The notes under the pieces are model-generated. The model had not been told where the DNA came from and ran no database searches. It worked only from the letters and a program-made list of their open reading frames with translations. Shown in pieces: positions 59,144 through 64,000 of a stretch of DNA of 64,000 bases (position 1 is the first letter of the stretch; each line of letters opens with the position of its first letter). Both the position numbers and the translations under genes were made by a program. This DNA comes from Spirosoma sp. KCTC 42546. Lineage in GTDB: Bacteria > Bacteroidota > Bacteroidia > Cytophagales > Spirosomataceae. The stretch is taken from NCBI RefSeq assembly GCF_006965485.1, contig NZ_CP041360.1, positions 3,162,001 through 3,226,000 on the forward strand, written 5' to 3'.

Positions 59144-61360
59144 GTGAACCCGTCTTTTTTTAGTTCGCCCAAAACACGCTTACTTTTAGTTGTACTTCTG
59201 AGTACTTATATTGCCCAGGCTCAGGTACCCGGTCGACAAATGCACTGGACTGCCAATGGAAATGCCTCCATTTCCGGTACCCAGGGTGATCTGGTCAAAA
59301 CCGACATTCGGACCGGGCAAAAAACCGTTTTACTCGCGCAGGAAAAATTGCGTCAGCCAGGGAGTACGCAACGCATGACTATTTCGGACTTTGCGTTCAC
59401 TCCCGATAGCGCCAACATCCTGGTTTTTACGAACACGGCCAGGGTATGGCGTTACAACACACGAGGAGATTATTATCTGTTCAATCGCACATCGGGCCAG
59501 TCTCGTCAGTTGGGCAAGGGACGTCCTGCCCAATCACTGATGTTCGCCAAGCTATCGCCAGATGGGCACGCTGTGGCCTATGTTAGTGAACACAATCTGT
59601 TCGTAGAAGATGTTGTTACGGGTCAACAAACCCAACTCACAACCGATGGAACCCGTAAGCGTATCAACGGTACGTTCGACTGGGTGTATGAAGAGGAGTT
59701 CGGTTGCCGAGATGGATTTCGGTGGAGTCCCGATAGCAAGCAGATTGCCTACTGGCAGGTGGATGCGACCAAGATTCGTGATTACCTGATGCTGAACACC
59801 ACCGATTCCGTTTACTCGCGTGTCATTCCGGTCGAATACCCGAAAGTGGGCGAAGCTCCGTCGCCAACCCGGATTGGTGTCGTTTCGGCAACGGGCGGCC
59901 AGAATGCCGTACCGCCAACGACCTGGTTAGCCATTCCTGGCGATCCGCAGCAACACTACCTGAATCGGATGGATTGGATACCCAACAGTAGCAACCTGTT
60001 TATCCAGCAACTGAACCGCAAACAGAACGAAAGTAAACTGTTTGTCTGCAACACAACAAACCAGTCGATTACCCCGATTTATACCGAAACGGATAAAGCC
60101 TGGGTCGATGTTAGAGAGCGGAACAATAATGACCCAAACGGGGGGGAGTGGCTCAATGGTGGAAAAGCCTTCGTGTGGGTTTCCGAAAAAGATGGCTGGC
60201 GGCACATTTACCGGATAAGTGTTGACGGCAAAGGCGAAACCTTACTGACACCGGGTTCGTATGATATCGAATCGATCAGTCATATCGACGAGGCCACCAA
60301 CCAGATTTACTTTATCGCATCGCCCCAGAACACGAACCAACGATATTTGTACCGCACCCGATTGGATGGTAAAGGCAAAGCCGAACGACTGACGCCTGCC
60401 GGACTGGATGGAACCCATAGCTATGTGATTTCCCCGAATGGAAAGTTGGCCCAGCACTCATTTACAAATTACCAGACGCCACCCGTTCAGGAGTGGATAA
60501 CCCTGCCCGATCATAAACCCGTCAATGCGCAGGAAAGCATGGCGACACGGATGAAACCCGTTACCAAATCGAACGTTAGTTTCTTCAAAGTTACGACTGA
60601 GGATGGCGTTACGGTCGATGGCTGGATGGCCAAACCAACCGACTTCGATAGTACGAAAAAATACCCGATCGTTTTTTACGTGTATGGCGAACCGGCTTCC
60701 AGTACTGTCAACGATGTGTTCTCTGTTGGTCAGAATCGGCTTTTTCTGGGCAATATGGCCAACGAGGGGTATCTCTACGTAGCGCTCGACAACCGGGGCA
60801 CACCCAACCTGAAAGGCGCAGCCTGGCGCAAGTCGATCTACCGGCAGATTGGACGGATTAACATCCGGGACCAGGCCATGGCGGCTAAGAAGCTGTTTGC
60901 GCAACATGCGTACATCGATACTAGTCGAGTGGCCGTTTGGGGCTGGAGTGGGGGAGGGTCAACAACCCTGCATCTGTTATTCCAATACCCCGAGATTTAC
61001 AAAACCGGCATTTCGATAGCGGCAGTGGGTAACCAGTTATTTTACGACAATATTTACCAGGAACGGTATATGGGGCTACCGCAGGAAAATCGGGACGATT
61101 TTGTGGCCGGATCGCCGATTACGTATGCGAAAAACCTGCGGGGTAACTTACTGTACATTCACGGTACTGGCGACGATAACGTGCATTACGACAATGCCGA
61201 ACTGCTGATCAACGAATTAGTAAAATACAATAAGCAGTTTCAGGTGATGCCCTATCCGAACCGATCGCACGGTATTTCGGAGGGAGAAGGTACACAACAG
61301 CACCTGCGAACACTCTACACGAATTATTTACACACTCACTGCCCACCAGGTCCACGCTAA
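59144..61360 (+). CDS. S9B dipeptidyl peptidase IV-type serine peptidase
   Basis: A 738-residue exported peptidase that removes X-Pro/X-Ala dipeptides or similar. A signal (TRLLLVVLLSTYIAQAQ) precedes the DPPIV_N propeller (about 80-470; motifs TFDWVYEEEFGCRDGFRWSPDSKQIAYWQVD, the Glu pair EE of the substrate-binding site, and NGGEWLNGGKAFVWVSEKDGWRHIY). The alpha/beta-hydrolase holds GWSGGGSTTLHLL (nucleophile Ser), YIHGTGDDNVH (Asp) and NRSHGIS (His). GTG 59144 is chosen as the earlier TTG (59108) is in the promoter; the product length matches DPP4. It is 4 bp ahead of the M1 peptidase, hence an operon for peptide use. Confidence 0.93.
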   Translation: MNPSFFSSPKTRLLLVVLLSTYIAQAQVPGRQMHWTANGNASISGTQGDLVKTDIRTGQKTVLLAQEKLRQPGSTQRMTISDFAFTPDSANILVFTNTARVWRYNTRGDYYLFNRTSGQSRQLGKGRPAQSLMFAKLSPDGHAVAYVSEHNLFVEDVVTGQQTQLTTDGTRKRINGTFDWVYEEEFGCRDGFRWSPDSKQIAYWQVDATKIRDYLMLNTTDSVYSRVIPVEYPKVGEAPSPTRIGVVSATGGQNAVPPTTWLAIPGDPQQHYLNRMDWIPNSSNLFIQQLNRKQNESKLFVCNTTNQSITPIYTETDKAWVDVRERNNNDPNGGEWLNGGKAFVWVSEKDGWRHIYRISVDGKGETLLTPGSYDIESISHIDEATNQIYFIASPQNTNQRYLYRTRLDGKGKAERLTPAGLDGTHSYVISPNGKLAQHSFTNYQTPPVQEWITLPDHKPVNAQESMATRMKPVTKSNVSFFKVTTEDGVTVDGWMAKPTDFDSTKKYPIVFYVYGEPASSTVNDVFSVGQNRLFLGNMANEGYLYVALDNRGTPNLKGAAWRKSIYRQIGRINIRDQAMAAKKLFAQHAYIDTSRVAVWGWSGGGSTTLHLLFQYPEIYKTGISIAAVGNQLFYDNIYQERYMGLPQENRDDFVAGSPITYAKNLRGNLLYIHGTGDDNVHYDNAELLINELVKYNKQFQVMPYPNRSHGISEGEGTQQHLRTLYTNYLHTHCPPGPR

Positions 61361-61364
61361 ACTC

Positions 61365-62999
61365 ATGACTCGAATTATAACCATTTGCTTGCTGCTGTTG
61401 TCCGGTCTGGCTGCTGCGCAGCGCTACCAATTTACCCACGACGATACATTGCGGGGCTCGATCACGCCCGAGCGAGTATGGTGGGATCTGACATTTTATC
61501 ACCTGAAGGTTCGTGTGCAGCCTGCCGATAGCACCCTGAAAGGCTCGACCGAAATTCGGTACCGGGTGTTAAAGGCAAGCCAGATCATGCAGGTAGACCT
61601 ACAGCGTCCGCTTCAGGTAGAACGCGTTGAGCAGGATGGGCAGTCGCTCAAGTTTCGACGGGATGGCAACGCTTTTTTTGTAACATTGACGAAAGCCCAA
61701 CAACCGGGCAAAAACGAATCGGTGACGGTTTTTTATGCGGGCAAACCTCGCGTAGCTAAACGCCCACCCTGGGATGGGGGCCTGGTATGGTCGCACGATA
61801 AAGAAGGGAATTGGTTTATTGCCACGGCTTGTCAGGGATTGGGGGCTAGTGCCTGGTGGCCCTGTAAAGACCATATGTACGATGAGCCAGATTCGATGGC
61901 CATTAGCGTGACGGTTCCCGAAGATTTAACCGATGTATCGAACGGTCGGTTGATTAAGACGAAAACCAATCCCGACCACACCCGTACCTTCGACTGGTAT
62001 GTTAAAAACCCGATCAATAACTATGGGGTCAATCTGAACATTGCCCGCTATGTGCATTGGGACGAAACCTACACGGGGGAGAAGGGGGCATTGTCGCTCA
62101 ACTATTATGCCCTCCCCGAGCATGCCGATTCTGCTAAGGCACAGTTTCGGCAGGTACCCAAGATGCTGAAGGCGTTTGAGTACTGGTTTGGGCCATATCC
62201 GTTTTATGAAGACGGCTATAAATTAGTCGAAACGCCTTATCTGGGCATGGAGCACCAGAGTTCGGTAACCTATGGCAACCGCTTTCGGAATGGCTATCTG
62301 GGTCGCGACCTTTCCCGTACGGGCTGGGGATTGCTTTGGGATTTTATCATCGTTCATGAATCCGGCCATGAGTGGTTTGCTAACAACATTACCTATAAAG
62401 ATGTGGCCGATATGTGGATTCACGAGAGTTTTACGAACTACTCGGAATGCCTGTTCACGGAATATTACTACGGTAAAGATGCCGGAGCCACCTACGTAAT
62501 CGGTTGCCGGGCAAACATCCGGAATGATCGCCCAATCATTGGCACCTACAACGTAAACCATGAGGGATCGAGTGATATGTACTACAAAGGCGGCAATATG
62601 CTGCATACGATCCGGCAGCTTGTGGGAAATGATGATAAATGGCGGCAAATCCTGCGCGGAATGAACAAGACATTCTACCATCAGACCGTTACCACCAATC
62701 AGATCGAGCAGTATATGAGTGAGCAAGCAGGGATTAACCTCAAGCCTGTTTTTGATCAGTATCTGCGAGATATTCGCATTCCGGTGCTTGAATATCGGTC
62801 GGTAGGGAGTGGAATCCAGTACCGCTGGGCCAACTGTGTAGCCGGATTTGCTATGCCTGTACGCATTTGCTTCGGTGAAACAGGGCCTTTTCAGCTACTA
62901 CAACCCACCGCTCAATGGAAAACAATGCCCGCAAAAGGAGCTACAATAATAACGGTCGATGCGAACTACTACGTTCTCTGTAAGCAGATTAAAGAATAG
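61365..62999 (+). CDS. Peptidase M1 family aminopeptidase
   Basis: A 544-residue zinc aminopeptidase with an N-terminal signal (MTRIITICLLLLSGLAAAQ). The exopeptidase motif is present as GMEHQSSV; the zinc site is H331-E332-x-x-H335 and E354, in HESGHEWFANNITYKDVADMWIHE; GLGASAWWPCKDHMYDEPDSM is the family's domain-1 segment. The ERAP-type C-terminal domain is absent, so this is the short class. It would cut amino-terminal residues from peptides and follows the DPP4-type peptidase. Confidence 0.93.
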   Translation: MTRIITICLLLLSGLAAAQRYQFTHDDTLRGSITPERVWWDLTFYHLKVRVQPADSTLKGSTEIRYRVLKASQIMQVDLQRPLQVERVEQDGQSLKFRRDGNAFFVTLTKAQQPGKNESVTVFYAGKPRVAKRPPWDGGLVWSHDKEGNWFIATACQGLGASAWWPCKDHMYDEPDSMAISVTVPEDLTDVSNGRLIKTKTNPDHTRTFDWYVKNPINNYGVNLNIARYVHWDETYTGEKGALSLNYYALPEHADSAKAQFRQVPKMLKAFEYWFGPYPFYEDGYKLVETPYLGMEHQSSVTYGNRFRNGYLGRDLSRTGWGLLWDFIIVHESGHEWFANNITYKDVADMWIHESFTNYSECLFTEYYYGKDAGATYVIGCRANIRNDRPIIGTYNVNHEGSSDMYYKGGNMLHTIRQLVGNDDKWRQILRGMNKTFYHQTVTTNQIEQYMSEQAGINLKPVFDQYLRDIRIPVLEYRSVGSGIQYRWANCVAGFAMPVRICFGETGPFQLLQPTAQWKTMPAKGATIITVDANYYVLCKQIKE

Positions 63000-63089
63000 A
63001 ACGTTTGCTCAAAAGAATAGCGATCCTATTAGAAGAAACAGTAGCTTGCTATCGATTAACCTTTACCCCATTCTTATCTAGAAAACACG

Positions 63090-63725
63090 ATGATACGAAC
63101 AAATCGAAACTGGCTTTGGGCCGGCTTACTCCCGGTAATGTTATTGGTTGGCTGCGGAGGAAGTAAAGAAGAAGAGGAAGAAAAAGAGAAAAAAGAAGAA
63201 GAGTCCGTATCTACGCTGGGCGCTGTGAGTGCCTTGAAAGAGATGGCGAATCAGGCCGAAGAACTGGGAAAAAAAGGTCCCGTTGCCACAGTGGACTTCC
63301 GAACGCTCAAAGAATTACTGCCAGCTGACGCCGATGGACTACCTCGAAAAGAAGCTACTGGTGAGAAAAATGGCGCTGCTGGATTTACGGTTTCAACCGC
63401 CGAAGGTAAATATGCAAACGAAGATGGGAGCGAAACGATAGAATTGTCCCTCATCGATGGGGGCGGTTCGGCGATGATGATGGGCCTGGCTGCCTGGTCT
63501 ATGCTCGAAATTGATAAGGAAACCGAAAATGGCTACGAAAAAACCACGAAAATAGGCGACAATAAGGCATATGAGAAGTACGACAACGCCAACAAAGATG
63601 GCGAAATAGCGGTACTGGTCAATAAACGATTCATTGTTTCCATAAAGGGACGAGGTGTCAGCATGGACAAAATCAAAGCCGCGCTCGAAGACGTCGATTT
63701 GGATAAGCTGGCGGATCTGAAGTAA
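63090..63725 (+). CDS. Hypothetical lipoprotein with charged linker
   Basis: A 211-residue lipoprotein (MIRTNRNWLWAGLLPVMLLVGC, lipobox Cys22). Then an extremely charged run of Glu and Lys (GGSKEEEEEKEKKEEES, about 23-39), then a domain with helical (LGAVSALKEMANQAEELGKK) and strand (ETIELSLIDGGGSAMMMGLAAW, DGEIAVLVNKRFIVSIKGRG) parts. No family recognised. The linker may keep the domain away from the membrane. Confidence 0.68.
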   Translation: MIRTNRNWLWAGLLPVMLLVGCGGSKEEEEEKEKKEEESVSTLGAVSALKEMANQAEELGKKGPVATVDFRTLKELLPADADGLPRKEATGEKNGAAGFTVSTAEGKYANEDGSETIELSLIDGGGSAMMMGLAAWSMLEIDKETENGYEKTTKIGDNKAYEKYDNANKDGEIAVLVNKRFIVSIKGRGVSMDKIKAALEDVDLDKLADLK

Positions 63726-63738
63726 GGAAGGTATTTTA

Positions 63739-63782
63739 AACGCAAAGAACGCAATGAATATTCACTTAGCGTTCTTTGCGTT
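63739..63782. terminator. AACGCAAAGAACGC hairpin, terminator of the lipoprotein gene
   Basis: Arms 63739-63752 and 63769-63782 are exact inverse complements (14 bp) with a 16-base loop, 14 bp past the lipoprotein stop. A member of the AACGCAAAGAACGC family of intergenic repeats. Confidence 0.8.
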
Positions 63783-63812
63783 ATCCCTTGCGCCTTTTGC
63801 GGTTAAAGAAAT

Positions 63813-64000
63813 TTACTCAAAGTCTGCATAAATCAACTTTCTATCTACCTTGTCAGGCAATGGCCCCTGACGGGTCAGTTTCATTTTGGCTAAGGCCGCT
63901 CCGGCATGGGCACAGTTTCCGGGTGCATACCCATCCAGGTAGGCTGTTAAAAAGCCCGCCCAATAGGCATCACCAGCGCCAGTAACATCCACCACATCAA
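63813..64000 (-). CDS. PfkB-family carbohydrate kinase, C-terminal end only
   Basis: The 62 visible residues end the protein and run off the right edge. DVVDVTGAGDAYWAGFLTAYLDG is the PfkB signature 2, with the anion hole and the catalytic Asp of GAGD. It would phosphorylate a sugar or nucleoside; the substrate cannot be told without the N-terminus. Confidence 0.85.
   Translation of the reverse strand, partial: DVVDVTGAGDAYWAGFLTAYLDGYAPGNCAHAGAALAKMKLTRQGPLPDKVDRKLIYADFE

Overview
The window comes from a member of the Bacteroidota, most likely a Cytophagales organism of the Spirosoma type. This rests on several signs: repeated TAnnTTTG -7 promoter boxes with an upstream TTG/TTTG; very few Shine-Dalgarno-like leaders; a type IX secretion component (PorQ) and a secreted protease with a T9SS sorting domain; a beta-propeller/LytS-type sensor kinase with a LytTR regulator; DUF2911, LVIVD and PorQ-type proteins; and moderate GC. 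The species assignment is inference. I see no rRNA, tRNA, CRISPR array, transposase or phage module.

Layout. 1-5.9 kb (minus strand): a fatty-acid desaturase (cut by the left edge) with an HxlR regulator, a secreted lipoprotein, a YrdC-type protein, a glycosyltransferase, a YihY membrane protein and a hotdog thioesterase. 6-13.8 kb: mltG, an MFS exporter, a MazF toxin with its partner, hslU and a GH20 hexosaminidase. 13.8-17.7 kb (minus): a Uma2 nuclease and a probable operon of two LVIVD lipoproteins, a barrel protein and porQ. 17.7-28.8 kb: an acyl-CoA carboxylase beta subunit, an AT-rich ORFan, an aminotransferase, two tandem barrel paralogues and an SSS symporter with a 41-residue partner. 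28.9-38.1 kb: Nudix, a propeller kinase plus LytTR regulator, a methyltransferase, a macrodomain protein and a T9SS-exported subtilase. 38.7-41.7 kb (minus): an unusual three-gene set (ASKHA-fold-like membrane protein, PspA-like membrane coiled-coil protein, soluble coiled-coil protein). 41.9-45.8 kb: msrA, miaE, an antitoxin-like gene with a zeta toxin broken by an amber codon in its P-loop, a truncated WYL regulator and two tiny membrane proteins. 45.9-64 kb: an SGNH hydrolase, an AddB-like Fe-S nuclease, an acyl-CoA dehydrogenase, DUF2911, a barrel protein, a sialate O-acetylesterase, a GroES-like protein, yidD, lgt, a DPP4-type and an M1 peptidase, and a PfkB kinase cut by the right edge.

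The dominant non-gene signal is about twenty long inverted repeats (14-34 bp arms, often perfect). They sit in the gaps between genes and in two cases lie in frame inside the AddB-like gene. They fall into recognisable sequence families (TTTGACAGGAT, GCTGATTTTTATGAT, TTTGAGGTTTGA, TAGTACCGACCG, purine-rich GGAGAGGGA, CACAGAGACACAGAG and others) that recur at distant sites here. Within a locus the two arms match each other better than arms match between loci, so the hairpin is being maintained, by selection or by templated copying, while the primary sequence drifts. Many look able to act as bidirectional terminators; several lie in predicted mRNA leaders (lgt, the response regulator, the zinc-ribbon protein). 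This dispersed palindrome population and the 38.7-41.7 kb operon are the best candidates for under-described biology.
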